DNA of 64,000 bases from VAZQ01 sp963758945 (GTDB lineage: Bacteria; Pseudomonadota; Alphaproteobacteria; Rhizobiales; Xanthobacteraceae). Positions within the stretch are counted from its first letter, which is position 1; each line of letters opens with the position of its first letter. A program made the translations under genes and the position numbers. Below the pieces are notes generated by a model, which saw nothing but the letters and a program-made list of their open reading frames with translations, was not told where the DNA came from and did no database searches. Location: positions 200,922 to 264,921 of the forward strand of contig CAVWXY010000001.1 of NCBI GenBank assembly GCA_963758945.1. The letters run 5' to 3'. Below are positions 18,185 through 26,705 of this stretch, in pieces.

Positions 18185-19452
18185 GCGTCGAAGTCACGCG
18201 TCTTTCCACGGACCTTGCCATCGTGACCGACGCGATGCCGCATCTGGAGACCGCCGCGCTTGGGGTCTGGGTCGGTTCCGGCAGCCGCGACGAGCGGCCC
18301 GACGAGCATGGTATCTCGCACCTACTCGAGCACATGGCCTTCAAGGGCACGTCGCGGCGCTCGGCCCGTCAAATCGCCGAGGAGATCGAGGCGGTGGGGG
18401 GAGATCTCAACGCCGCAACATCGGTCGAGACGACCGCGTACTATGCGCGCGTCCTGCGCGCCGACGTGCCGTTGGCTCTCGATGTACTCTCCGACATCCT
18501 CGCCGATCCTTCCTTCGATCCCGAGGAGCTTCGGCGCGAGCAGAACGTCATCGTGCAGGAGATTGGCGCCGCCGAGGATACCCCCGACGATCTGATCTGG
18601 GACAGGCTGCAGGAGACCGCATTCGCTGGCCAGCCGATCGGCCGGTCAATTCTCGGCACGCCGGCCACGGTACGCTCGTTCGATCGCGGCCGGCTCGCCG
18701 GCTATCTCGCGCGCAATTATCGAGGCCCCGAGATGGTGGTCGCAGCGACGGGCGCGGTCGAGCATCACGCCGTGGTGGAGGAGGTCGAACGGTTGTTCGG
18801 CAGTTTCACTGGTCCGCGGGCGCCGGTACCGGAGCCCGCGCGCTTCATCGGCGGCTCGCGCATCGAGACCCGCGACCTCGAACAGGCCCACATCGCGCTG
18901 GCCATGCAGGGGTTGCCGCAGCGTGATCCGAACCTCTACAGCCTCCAGGTGTTCACCAGCGTGCTCGGCGGCGGCATGTCCTCCCGCCTGTTCCAGGAGG
19001 TGCGCGAGCAGCGCGGCCTCTGCTACGCGATCTACGCCTTCCATGCGCCCTATTCGGATATAGGAATGTTCGGCCTCTATGCCGGCACCGATGCTACCGA
19101 CGTAGCGGAGTTGATGCGCGTCGTGGTGGGCGAGATCGACGGCGCGGCCGAGACCATCAATGAGGCGGAAGTCGCGCGGGCAAAGGCGCAGATGAAAGCC
19201 GGGCTGCTGATGGCGCTCGAGAGTTCGAGCGCGCGTGCCGAGCAACTTGCGCGGCAGATGCTTCACTGGGGCCGCCCGATTCCGCTTGATGAGCTGGTTG
19301 GAAAGATCGAGGCTGTGACGGTCGAGAGTGCCCGAGCCGCCGGCCGCGCGCTGATCGCGCGCGGACGTCCCGCGGTCGCTGCACTCGGCCCCGGCAGTGG
19401 GCTTGAAAGTGCCGCCACGATCGCCGACAGTCTTGTCCGCCGGGCCGCGTGA
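18181..19452 (+). CDS. M16 family zinc peptidase (processing peptidase-like)
   Basis: A 423-residue cytoplasmic peptidase of the pitrilysin/mitochondrial processing peptidase type. The inverted zinc motif HxxEH is seen as HLLEHMAFKGT near residue 43, and the second-domain segment GGGMSSRLFQEVREQRGLCYAIYA is typical. Length matches the single-chain bacterial subfamily that lies downstream of thrC. Substrate unknown. ATG at 18181 overlaps the thrC stop. Confidence 0.92.
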   Translation: MSVEVTRLSTDLAIVTDAMPHLETAALGVWVGSGSRDERPDEHGISHLLEHMAFKGTSRRSARQIAEEIEAVGGDLNAATSVETTAYYARVLRADVPLALDVLSDILADPSFDPEELRREQNVIVQEIGAAEDTPDDLIWDRLQETAFAGQPIGRSILGTPATVRSFDRGRLAGYLARNYRGPEMVVAATGAVEHHAVVEEVERLFGSFTGPRAPVPEPARFIGGSRIETRDLEQAHIALAMQGLPQRDPNLYSLQVFTSVLGGGMSSRLFQEVREQRGLCYAIYAFHAPYSDIGMFGLYAGTDATDVAELMRVVVGEIDGAAETINEAEVARAKAQMKAGLLMALESSSARAEQLARQMLHWGRPIPLDELVGKIEAVTVESARAAGRALIARGRPAVAALGPGSGLESAATIADSLVRRAA

Positions 19453-19530
19453 ATCGGATCACCGACGACGGACAAGGCGAAGGCATCTGTTCTCTCTCGT
19501 CCGTCCGGTGTCGTCTGATAGCTGTTCACC

Positions 19531-20118
19531 ATGGCATTCTTTCGTACAGTCAGCTCTTCGGACCTTATGCCTGCGATCGCGGGCGAGGGAGTTGTCCTGC
19601 GGCCGCCGCAGATGTCGGATTGCGCGGAGTGGGCGGCGCTGCGCGAGGCGAGTCGCGACTTCCTCACGCCGTGGGAGCCTACTTGGCCCGCCGACGACTT
19701 GACCCGCGCTTCCTTTCGCCGCCGGATTAAGCGTTATTCCGAGGACCAGCGCAGCGATCTCGCTTATGCCTTTTTCGTGTTCCGCAAGTATGACGATGTG
19801 CTCGTCGGCGGATTGACACTGGCCAATATCCGCCGGGGGTGCGCCCAGGCGGGCAGCCTCGGCTATTGGATGGGCGCGGCTTATGCGCGCCAAGGGCACA
19901 TGACAGCCGCAGTCAACGCCGTCATTCCATTCGCTTTCGGTACGTTGAGACTGCACCGAATCGAAGCTGCGTGCATCCCGGCTAATATCGCGTCGATCCG
20001 GCTCTTGGAGAAAACCGGCTTCAAACGCGAGGGCTTTGCCCGTCAATATCTTTGCATCGACGGCGTCTGGCAGGACCACCTGCTCTACGCGCGGCTGAAA
20101 GAAGACCCCGGGCCTTAG
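19531..20118 (+). CDS. GNAT acetyltransferase, RimJ/RimL type
   Basis: A 195-residue N-acetyltransferase. It has the RimJ-like pattern: VVLRPPQMSDCAEWAALREAS at the N-terminus, GYWMGAAYARQGHMTAAVNAVIPFAF (acetyl-CoA pyrophosphate loop region) and RIEAACIPANIASIRLLEKTGF. It may acetylate a ribosomal protein or small molecule; this cannot be decided. ATG 19531; a second in-frame ATG at 19567 is possible. It follows the M16 gene by 78 bp, in the same order as in related genomes. Confidence 0.88.
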   Translation: MAFFRTVSSSDLMPAIAGEGVVLRPPQMSDCAEWAALREASRDFLTPWEPTWPADDLTRASFRRRIKRYSEDQRSDLAYAFFVFRKYDDVLVGGLTLANIRRGCAQAGSLGYWMGAAYARQGHMTAAVNAVIPFAFGTLRLHRIEAACIPANIASIRLLEKTGFKREGFARQYLCIDGVWQDHLLYARLKEDPGP

Positions 20119-20203
20119 CGCCGTCCCGCCTTGGGGTCGCCATGGTTTGACTGGTATAACCCCGTCGGGAAGACGGCTTGTCGGGAAAAGCTGAGTAATT
20201 TCA

Positions 20204-20890
20204 ATGTGGCCGGGGCGTGACGACGAGCGAAAGCGCGGCGGCAGCCGCGTCATGGTAGTGCTGATGAGCGCTGCGGCCTTGTCGGGCTGCTCATGGGCCT
20301 CTAGCATCGTATCATCCGATAACTCGCCCTCGCTCAGCACCCGCTTTGCCAACCTTTTCTCCGGCGCTAAGCCGGGTGTTACCCAGCCAGCATCGCCCAC
20401 GCCTTCGGCGCCGGACATTGAATGCCCTGGCGTCGACATTCGGACCGGAGCATCGACCTTGGAGGTTGCCGCGAAGAGCGCTCAACCGACAGCGGGCGAT
20501 CTTCGCTATCAACTTTCCTTTGGTCAGACCGCGCGCGAGTGCCTGGTGCAGGCCGGCACCATGTCCGTCAAGGTCGGCGTTCAGGGCCGCGTCATACTTG
20601 GACCGATGGGGGCGCCAGGCCGAATCGATGTTCCGCTGCGTTATGCGGTGGTCCGAGAAGGTCCGCAGCCCCAGACCATTGCGACGAAATTCAAGCGGTT
20701 TCCCGTGACCGTTGCACCCGGTCAAACTCACGTGCAATTCGTCGATGTCGAGGAAGGATTGAGCTTCCCGCTTCCGTCGAGTTCGGAACTCGAGGCTTAC
20801 GTCATCTATGTCGGCTTCGACGAAATCGGCGACAAGAATCAGAAGAGGCCTGCGAAGAGCGGGAGAAAGTCCGTGCCCGGGCAGCAATGA
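20204..20890 (+). CDS. Putative lipoprotein of unknown function
   Basis: A 228-residue protein with a basic N-terminal segment (DDERKRGGSR), a hydrophobic stretch and a lipobox LSGC (Cys about residue 29), so it is probably lipid-anchored and periplasmic. The mature part has a Pro/Ser-rich linker and a beta-rich domain with strands such as LRYQLSFGQTARECLVQ and YVIYVGFDEIG; no domain name comes to mind. ATG 20204 is preferred over 20252 because it supplies the positive n-region. The C-terminus is rich in Lys/Arg. Confidence 0.7.
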   Translation: MWPGRDDERKRGGSRVMVVLMSAAALSGCSWASSIVSSDNSPSLSTRFANLFSGAKPGVTQPASPTPSAPDIECPGVDIRTGASTLEVAAKSAQPTAGDLRYQLSFGQTARECLVQAGTMSVKVGVQGRVILGPMGAPGRIDVPLRYAVVREGPQPQTIATKFKRFPVTVAPGQTHVQFVDVEEGLSFPLPSSSELEAYVIYVGFDEIGDKNQKRPAKSGRKSVPGQQ

Positions 20891-20906
20891 GCGTGCCCCG
20901 CCCGAC

Positions 20907-21608
20907 TTACCAACCGCGAAGCGCGACGACCGCGCTCTTCAAATGTCGCAGGTCGGCAACGATTGTGTGCGCACCGGCTCGCATGAGCAGATCGCCCAGT
21001 TGCGCGTTTGCATGGCTGCCTCCCACGAATCCGACCGAGGTCATGCCGGCGGCGGCGGCGGCGGTCACCCCCGCCGGGGAATCCTCGATCACGATGCAAT
21101 CCGAAGCTTGAACGCCCATGCGCGATGCGGCGTGCCGGAAAAGATCTGGCGCTGGTTTGCCATGAGGCACGTCGGTTGCGGAAAATATAAAATCGAAAAA
21201 CCGCGCGAGCCCCGCAACCTCCAAGCTGGTGCGGACGCGGTTGCGGGGCGAGGACGACGCCACGCACTTTGGCCCGCGCAGCCAAGTCAGTGCGTGGCTC
21301 GCGTGCGGCATGGCACGAAGGTCAGTTTCGAGGCGTTTCAATGTTGCGGCTGCGACGTGGGCGCCGAAATTCGCCGGCAACTTGCAGCCGGTTGTCGCCT
21401 CGACAATCGCAAACATGTCCGCCGGGCGTCGCCCGGAGAAATAGCGTGCTACCAGTTCGGCTGTGAGCGGGATTCCGGCGCGAGCAAACTCTTCCGCAGC
21501 GACCGCCGCAGCGATCGGTTCGCTATCGACCAGCACTCCGTTGCAATCGAAAATGAGCACCAACCGCCGCGCCAGCGCGCCCTCCGGCACCGCATTTGAT
21601 TGCGCCAT
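20907..21608 (-). CDS. HAD-superfamily hydrolase with altered motif I
   Basis: A 233-residue beta-phosphoglucomutase-like HAD protein. Motif I reads LIFDCNGVLVDSE: the nucleophile Asp is present, but the second Asp, the usual general acid/base (DxD), is Asn (codon AAC on the coding strand). Motif II is ASSSPRNRV, motif III K is in PHGKPAPDLF and motif IV is CIVIEDSPAGVTAA. The cap helices lie between motif I and II. The change may lower or redirect phosphatase activity. Start taken at 21608 (MAQSNAV); an extension to 21686 is not supported. Confidence 0.88.
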   Translation of the reverse strand: MAQSNAVPEGALARRLVLIFDCNGVLVDSEPIAAAVAAEEFARAGIPLTAELVARYFSGRRPADMFAIVEATTGCKLPANFGAHVAAATLKRLETDLRAMPHASHALTWLRGPKCVASSSPRNRVRTSLEVAGLARFFDFIFSATDVPHGKPAPDLFRHAASRMGVQASDCIVIEDSPAGVTAAAAAGMTSVGFVGGSHANAQLGDLLMRAGAHTIVADLRHLKSAVVALRGW

Positions 21609-21753
21609 CGAATCACGACGCCGGCAAAAGGAAGCTTGTGCAGATGGCAAAAGTCGGGCGCCCCGCCGCGGCAGGCTTTTTTGCACAGGTTATTCGCTAT
21701 GCGAGCAAACAGGGCGGGAACGACGTTTCCCGCTGAGAGCGCGGCGAAACGGC

Positions 21754-22236
21754 CTAGTTGAGCTTGCCCTTGATGTCGGCGATGCCCTTGGCGATCAGAT
21801 CGTCGGCGACTTTGTCCTTGACGGTACGAGAGAGGATCATTTCGGCGGCGGCGGCAGCAGCCTCGGCGGCGGCAGCGCGCACATCGGCGAGCGCCTGAGC
21901 CTCCGCCTGAGCGATCTTGCTTTCCGCCATTTTGGTGTGTCGCGCGACGAACTCCTCGATCTTGGTCTCGGCCTCGGCTGCGAGCCGCTCGGCCTCGGCC
22001 TTGGCGCTGGCGATGATTGCTTGCGCTTCATGCTCGGCTTCATGCTGCTTGCGTTGATAGGTGGCGAACAGCGCCTCGGCTTCCGCCTTGAGCCGACGCG
22101 CCTCCTCGATCTCCGTTTTGATGCGATCTCGCCGTTCATCGAGGCTCTTCACCAGCCGCCGGTGCACGCCGAGATACGCGAGAATGCCGACGAAGATTAG
22201 GAAGGCGACGGCCACCCAGAATTCAGCTACGAACAT
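21754..22236 (-). CDS. atpF: F0F1 ATP synthase subunit b
   Basis: A 160-residue peripheral-stalk subunit with one N-terminal membrane helix (EFWVAVAFLIFVGILAYLG) and a long, Ala/Glu-rich coiled coil. It is the last gene of the F0 operon. Two b-type genes are normal in photosynthetic and many other alphaproteobacteria. GAGGA precedes the ATG. Its stop is followed by a gap and then the HAD gene on the same strand. Confidence 0.93.
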   Translation of the reverse strand: MFVAEFWVAVAFLIFVGILAYLGVHRRLVKSLDERRDRIKTEIEEARRLKAEAEALFATYQRKQHEAEHEAQAIIASAKAEAERLAAEAETKIEEFVARHTKMAESKIAQAEAQALADVRAAAAEAAAAAAEMILSRTVKDKVADDLIAKGIADIKGKLN

Positions 22237-22244
22237 CGATGTCC

Positions 22245-22799
22245 TCAGCGCTTGAGGGCGTCGCTGACGGCTTCGGCGACGTCTTTGCCCGCCGGTACGA
22301 TGCCGATCAGCCGTTCGACGATCGCGGGGGCGGTATCGCTGGCGATCCTGTGCACATTCGTCATGGCCGCTGAGCGCGTCGCGGCAATGGTCTTCTCCGC
22401 TTCCGCGATGCGTGCGTTGAGCTTCGCATCCACATCTTTGCGACGGGACTCGGCCGCTGCCGCTGCCTTCTCCCGCGTCTCGTTGGCGAGCGTTTGCGCG
22501 CGCGCCCGTGCCTCGGCCAACGCCTTCTCATGAGCTGCAATGGCGGCGTCGGATGCTTCCTTGAGGCGCTGCGCCGCAGCAAGGTCGTTTTCGACGTGCT
22601 GGCGGCGCGCATCCAGGATCGAGGCGATACGTGGCAGCGCGAGCCGCGACATCAACAGATAGAGAGCGACGAAGGTTAGCGTGAGCCAGAACAGTTGCGA
22701 GGCGAAAGTATGCGGGTCGAACGGTGGAAAGCCACGACCATGCTCGGTCGCAGGAATATGCTCGACCGAGGCAACTGGTTGCGCGCTGTCTTGAGCCAT
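22245..22799 (-). CDS. F0F1 ATP synthase subunit b'
   Basis: A 184-residue second stalk subunit, b'. About 45 residues precede the membrane helix (LFWLTLTFVALYLLMSRLALP), followed by an Ala-rich coiled coil that pairs with subunit b. I start at 22799 (MAQDSAQPV), preceded by GGGAG; the frame is open a little further. It lies 8 bp before atpF. In annotations the gene is often called atpG or atpF2. Confidence 0.92.
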   Translation of the reverse strand: MAQDSAQPVASVEHIPATEHGRGFPPFDPHTFASQLFWLTLTFVALYLLMSRLALPRIASILDARRQHVENDLAAAQRLKEASDAAIAAHEKALAEARARAQTLANETREKAAAAAESRRKDVDAKLNARIAEAEKTIAATRSAAMTNVHRIASDTAPAIVERLIGIVPAGKDVAEAVSDALKR

Positions 22800-22865
22800 C
22801 GCCAGCTCCCAGCCCCCACAGCGGGGTAACACCGCCGCCGCTTGGGATCAAACGTCAGATACCTA

Positions 22866-23093
22866 CTAAAGCGCGAACAGCAGCAATAGCGCGATCAACA
22901 GCGAGAAGATGCCGAGAGCCTCGGTGACCGCGAAGCCGAAAATGAGATTGCCGAACTGACCTTGCGCGGCCGACGGGTTGCGGAGTGCCGCAGCGAGGTA
23001 GTGCCCGAAAATCGTGCCAACGCCTACGCCGGCGCCGCCCATGCCGATACAGGCGATGCCGGCACCGATCATTTTTGCAGCTTGCGGATCCAT
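22866..23093 (-). CDS. atpE: F0F1 ATP synthase subunit c
   Basis: A 75-residue, two-helix hairpin that forms the rotor ring in the membrane. The Gly-rich first helix (GMGGAGVGVGTIFGHYL) and the proton-carrying Glu in FAVTEALGIFSLL of the second helix are seen. ATG at 23093 is preceded by AAGGAG at good spacing; upstream in-frame codons are not part of the protein. Confidence 0.96.
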   Translation of the reverse strand: MDPQAAKMIGAGIACIGMGGAGVGVGTIFGHYLAAALRNPSAAQGQFGNLIFGFAVTEALGIFSLLIALLLLFAL

Positions 23094-23130
23094 GGGTAGA
23101 GCTCCTTTTCGAGGTTTGATGGGCGACGCG

Positions 23131-23877
23131 TTAGTGACCTGGGTGGATTGCATCATTGAGATAGATGCAGGTAAGGATTGCGAAGACGTAGGCTTGCAGG
23201 AATGCCACCAATAGCTCCAGCGCCGTCAGCGCGACGGTGAGACCCAGTGGCAGGATCGCGCCGAGCCAGCCGAGAAACCCAAGCGCACCCAGCATGGTCA
23301 CGAAGCCGCCGAACACTTTCAAGGTGATGTGACCGGCCAGCATGTTGGCGAAAAGCCGAACGCTATGGGAAACAGGTCGCGAAAGGAACGACAGCACCTC
23401 GATGAACGTCACCAAGGGCAGAATGTAAATCGGAATCCCGGTCGGAACAAAGAGTCTGAAGAAGTGCAGGCCGTGCTTCCAAAAGCCGTAGATAAGCACG
23501 GTCGAGAAGACGAGCAGAGCGAAAGCAACCGTGATGATGATGTGGCTGGTGACCGTGAACGTATACGGGATAATGCCCATTACGTTGAGCACGAGGATGA
23601 ACATGAAAATCGAGAACACGAGCGGAAAGAATTTCATGCCCTCCGTGCCGGCGGTGCTTCTTAGCGTGTCCGCGACGAACTCATACGACATTTCGGCGAC
23701 CGCCTGCATCCGCCCCGGCACCAGTGCGCGCGAACGGGTGGCGCCGAGCATCAGCAGGAGAATGAGCGCGAGCCCGATCAGCATGAACAGCGCCGAATTC
23801 GTGAACGCAATTTCCATCCCGCCGATGCGAGCGATCGGAAACAGATTCTTTATCTCAAACTGGTGGATAGGATCCAT
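23131..23877 (-). CDS. atpB: F0F1 ATP synthase subunit a
   Basis: A 248-residue membrane subunit that forms the proton half-channels next to the c ring. The essential Arg is in SHSVRLFANMLAGH, and the last helices with ALELLVAFLQAYVFAILTCIY are typical. Six predicted membrane segments. It lies between atpI and atpE with 57 and 37 bp spacing, clearly one transcript. Confidence 0.96.
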   Translation of the reverse strand: MDPIHQFEIKNLFPIARIGGMEIAFTNSALFMLIGLALILLLMLGATRSRALVPGRMQAVAEMSYEFVADTLRSTAGTEGMKFFPLVFSIFMFILVLNVMGIIPYTFTVTSHIIITVAFALLVFSTVLIYGFWKHGLHFFRLFVPTGIPIYILPLVTFIEVLSFLSRPVSHSVRLFANMLAGHITLKVFGGFVTMLGALGFLGWLGAILPLGLTVALTALELLVAFLQAYVFAILTCIYLNDAIHPGH

Positions 23878-23934
23878 GACCAGTCCTTCGTCCTCACTGC
23901 CCGACGCGCCGATCTCAGGACGCGGTCTTCTTCA

Positions 23935-24309
23935 TCATCTCGAATCCGGCGGGTCCAAGGTCTTGCTCGGAACCACCCCCGCCGCCCGCATCACGTTGAG
24001 AACACCCGCCGCGAAGCCGAGCAGCAAGAACAAGATCATCCCCCAGGGCGTGCTTCCCAGCCAACGATCGATCAGCCAGCCGATGGCCGCGCCGAGCAAT
24101 ACGCCGGCGACGAGCTCAGTCGAGAGCCGAAAGCCGCGCGCGATCGCCGATGGATCGGCGGTCGGACTTCGACCCGGGCTAGTTTCGGAGGGACGGTCGG
24201 GATGGACGCGGCCGAGCCGTTCACCGAGACGCTTGAGCCTCGCGGAGAGCGCCGCCTCGTCAGCCGGTGGTTGTTCGCGATCACCTCTCCCGCGTGCGTC
24301 GTCGGCCAT
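23935..24309 (-). CDS. atpI: AtpI/AtpZ-type accessory protein of the F0 operon
   Basis: A 124-residue protein: a charged N-terminal half, then two membrane helices (ELVAGVLLGAAIGWLIDRWLGS and WGMILFLLLGFAAGVLNV). AtpI-type proteins help assemble the c ring or carry Mg2+. I start at 24309 (MADDARGRG); the frame is open to 24630 but the extra part is not conserved in look. First gene of the F0 operon. Confidence 0.85.
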   Translation of the reverse strand: MADDARGRGDREQPPADEAALSARLKRLGERLGRVHPDRPSETSPGRSPTADPSAIARGFRLSTELVAGVLLGAAIGWLIDRWLGSTPWGMILFLLLGFAAGVLNVMRAAGVVPSKTLDPPDSR

Positions 24310-24653
24310 GCTTTCGACACTCGCGGCGGTCCAGGCAGGATCGTAACAGTTCCGCCGCCCCAAGGCCGGCCGGACCATACTGAGTGGGTCTATGCGAGTC
24401 GAGAATCGGCGGGTGGGGTGTAAGAGGCTGAAAACGAAAGAAAAACCTTCGACTGCGGCAGGGCGCCAGCGCACCCTTTCGAGCCGATGTGCCAGGCAGG
24501 CGACAAGGGTTTCGTGGGCGCGCGATCGCCTCGTGGCGGTTCCTTGACCGGGTGATGGTGATAATCTCCGAATTTGCATGGTGCAGATTTCCGGCCCGGC
24601 GCCATTGTGCCGATGCAGTGCCATGGTCATGGGCTGCGCAAGGAGAAATTTCC
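24310..24653. promoter_or_regulatory. Divergent region between the F0 operon and the next gene
   Basis: The 344 bp should hold the promoter of the ATP synthase F0 operon on the minus strand and that of the small gene at 24654 on the plus strand. I cannot point to a convincing promoter pair. AAGGAG just before 24654 marks the ribosome site of the right-hand gene. Confidence 0.4.
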
Positions 24654-25119
24654 ATGATCCGCCTCGCTCCCCTCATTGTCGTCGCGTTCGGCGTCGCGGT
24701 TACGGCGGCATGGGCGCAAAGCTCACCGCCCGAGAGCGACGACACGCGGTACAGCTTCAACCGCATCGACGATGGCTATCTGCGGCTTGATGGGCGCACC
24801 GGCCAAGTGTCGATCTGCAGACGCGGTTCGGTAGGATGGTCTTGCCAGGCGGCGCCGGACGAACGTTCGGCGCTCGAGGCCGAGATCGGTCGTCTGCAGG
24901 GCGAGAACGCCGCGCTCAAGAAGGAACTCATCGCGCGCAATCTGCCGCTGCCTGGCGCCGTTAAGTTCGGAGCCGCCGGCGGCAAAGCCGGATGAACCGC
25001 GCCTGGCATTGCCGAACGATGCCGAACTCGACAAGGTCATGAATTTTGTCGAGAAGCTCTGGCGCCAACTCGTCGAGATGATCGTGTCGCTCCAGAAAGA
25101 CATGCTGAAGAAGACCTGA
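24654..25119 (+). CDS. Exported small protein, probably frameshifted at its 3' part
   Basis: It starts MIRLAPLIVVAFGV with a signal peptide (to TAAWAQ), then RIDDGYLRLDGRTGQVSICRR, a Cys pair, and a short coiled coil (EAEIGRLQGENAALKKEL). As written it stops at 24995 after 113 residues. In another frame the sequence continues DEPRLALPNDAELDKVMNF and ends LQKDMLKKT at 25119; dropping one A of AAA (24984-24986) joins both to about 154 residues. From memory, Bradyrhizobium proteins have both parts in one chain. The C-terminal part is an amphipathic or membrane-associated helix. Function unknown. Confidence 0.7.
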
Positions 25120-25142
25120 ACGATGGCCGCGGCGAGGTACCC

Positions 25143-25605
25143 GTGAGCGGTCCATTGTCTATCGCCGTCACCGTGGCGCCCGAGATCATCGTGACCGCAA
25201 CGCTCGCGGTCGAAACTACTGGGCAGGGCCTTGTCGAGATCACGCGCGAAGTGGCCCGGTTCATCCTGCAGTCCGCGGCGAAGCACGGTGCGCTCTTCAT
25301 CTTTATCCGCCACACCTCCGCCTCTGTCGTCATCCAGGAAAATGCCGATCGGGATGTGCGCGCCGATCTGACCAGCGCGCTCGATCGCCTCGCTCCTGCC
25401 GATGCGGAGCTGGGTTCACGATATCGAGGGTCCTGATGACATGCCGGCGCATGTAAAGACCATGCTGACCGGCGTGTCGCTCCAGGTCCCCGTGATCGAT
25501 GGAAAGCTCGCTCTCGGCGTCTGGCAAGGCATCTACGTCTTCGAGCATCGCGCACAGCCTCATATCCGCGAAGTGGTGCTGCAATTCATCGGCAGCAGGC
25601 AGTGA
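25143..25605 (+). pseudogene. YjbQ-family protein (UPF0047), frameshifted
   Basis: A conserved family sometimes called secondary thiamine-phosphate synthase enzyme. The first frame (GTG 25143) gives the N-terminal half with IFIRHTSASVVIQENADRDVRADL, then ends ELGSRYRGS at 25436. The second half, WVHDIEGPDDMPAHVKTML to YVFEHRAQPHIREVVLQF, is intact in another frame up to 25605. Removing one base at 25409-25410 (GAGCTGG) restores a full 153-residue protein with the typical His and Glu residues. Either a recent mutation or an assembly error. Confidence 0.85.
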
Positions 25606-25888
25606 TCCCGATCGGCTCGTGTCCTGCGACAGAAGCGCGGCCCGAATGCTTTCAATCGGCGCCTGGGTTGGCGACGAGGGGGCCATGGTGCGTTGCACTG
25701 CCGACAGCCGCAGGCCGGAACCCCGACACACACGCAGCGGCTATGGGATTGAGGGACGGACATCGCAGTTGACCGAAGAGTCCCGACCACGGTCGATCGT
25801 GCCGCTGCGCTGTGAACAAAGGGAGGAAACTGTGCTAGTTCTTGCGGCAGTGGCCAAATGTCGGCCCAAGAAAGATGTCGAGGGGGAG

Positions 25889-26569
25889 ATGAAGCGGGTC
25901 GGCGAATCGGCACGCTTGGTCATCGCTGATGACCATCCGTTGTTTCGCGGGGCGTTGCGGGAGGCGGTCTCGGGTCTGTTCGAGCACGTGGAGATTGCCG
26001 AGGCGGGATCGTTCGACGATGTCGCAAAGCTGCTGGAACGCGGCGGGGAGGTCGATCTCATTTTGCTCGATCTGACAATGCCAGGTGTCCGCGGATTTTC
26101 CGGGCTGATGTATCTGCGTGCGCAGTATCCGAGCGTCCCGATCGTCGTCGTTTCCGCCAACGACGATCCCGGGGTCATCCGCCGCTGCATGGACTTCGGA
26201 GCGTCGGGCTTCATCCCCAAGACGCTGGGCATCGACGTCATGCGCACGGCGGTCGCCCGCGTGTTCGAGGGCGGCGTCTGGGCACCCCCCGATATCGATC
26301 TCGGGGCCCGCTCGGATGCCGGGACGGCCGACCTGATGACGCGGCTCGCGTCGCTCACGCCGCAACAGGTGCGTGTGCTGATGATGCTGTCGGAGGGCCT
26401 GCTCAACAAGCAGATTGCTTACGAGCTCGGCGTCTCCGAAGCGACGGTCAAGGCGCATGTTTCGGCAATTCTGCAAAAGCTCGGCGTCGAAAGTCGCACC
26501 CAGGCGGTGATCGCCGCATCGAAGATCGAGCTTGGCCAATGGCCGCACGCCACCGGCACCGGGCACTGA
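25889..26569 (+). CDS. NarL/FixJ-family response regulator
   Basis: A 226-residue transcription factor. The receiver domain has the acidic pair in VIADDHPLF, the phosphoacceptor Asp in LILLDLTMPGV (about residue 58) and the Lys in SGFIPKTLG. A linker leads to a LuxR-type helix-turn-helix, LTPQQVRVLMMLSEGLLNKQIAYELGVSEATVKAHVSAIL. Start at 25889, next to a purine-rich AGGGGGAG. It converges with the giant SSF-kinase gene at 26706, so it is the likely partner, though the kinase also has its own receiver. Confidence 0.92.
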   Translation: MKRVGESARLVIADDHPLFRGALREAVSGLFEHVEIAEAGSFDDVAKLLERGGEVDLILLDLTMPGVRGFSGLMYLRAQYPSVPIVVVSANDDPGVIRRCMDFGASGFIPKTLGIDVMRTAVARVFEGGVWAPPDIDLGARSDAGTADLMTRLASLTPQQVRVLMMLSEGLLNKQIAYELGVSEATVKAHVSAILQKLGVESRTQAVIAASKIELGQWPHATGTGH

Positions 26570-26581
26570 TACGCCGAGGGT

Positions 26582-26700
26582 TACGCCGGCGCCTGCCCCT
26601 TCGGTGCTTCGTGCTCGAGGCCGAGCGGGTGATGATCCGGGTCGGCGAAGAACGCTGTCCGGGGTTTGTCTCCGCTCCGCTCGACATTCTTTGCGGATGA
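26582..26700 (-). pseudogene. Remnant of a glyoxalase/VOC-family C-terminus
   Basis: On the minus strand a 39-codon stretch reads NVERSGDKPRTAFFADPDHH, then PLGLEHEAPKGQAPA and a stop. The DKPRTAFFADPDxxPLxLE pattern is that of the C-terminal end of vicinal-oxygen-chelate proteins. There is no upstream part: the kinase gene ends at 26706. I take it as a leftover fragment. Too short for certainty. Confidence 0.4.
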
Positions 26701-26705
26701 CGCAA

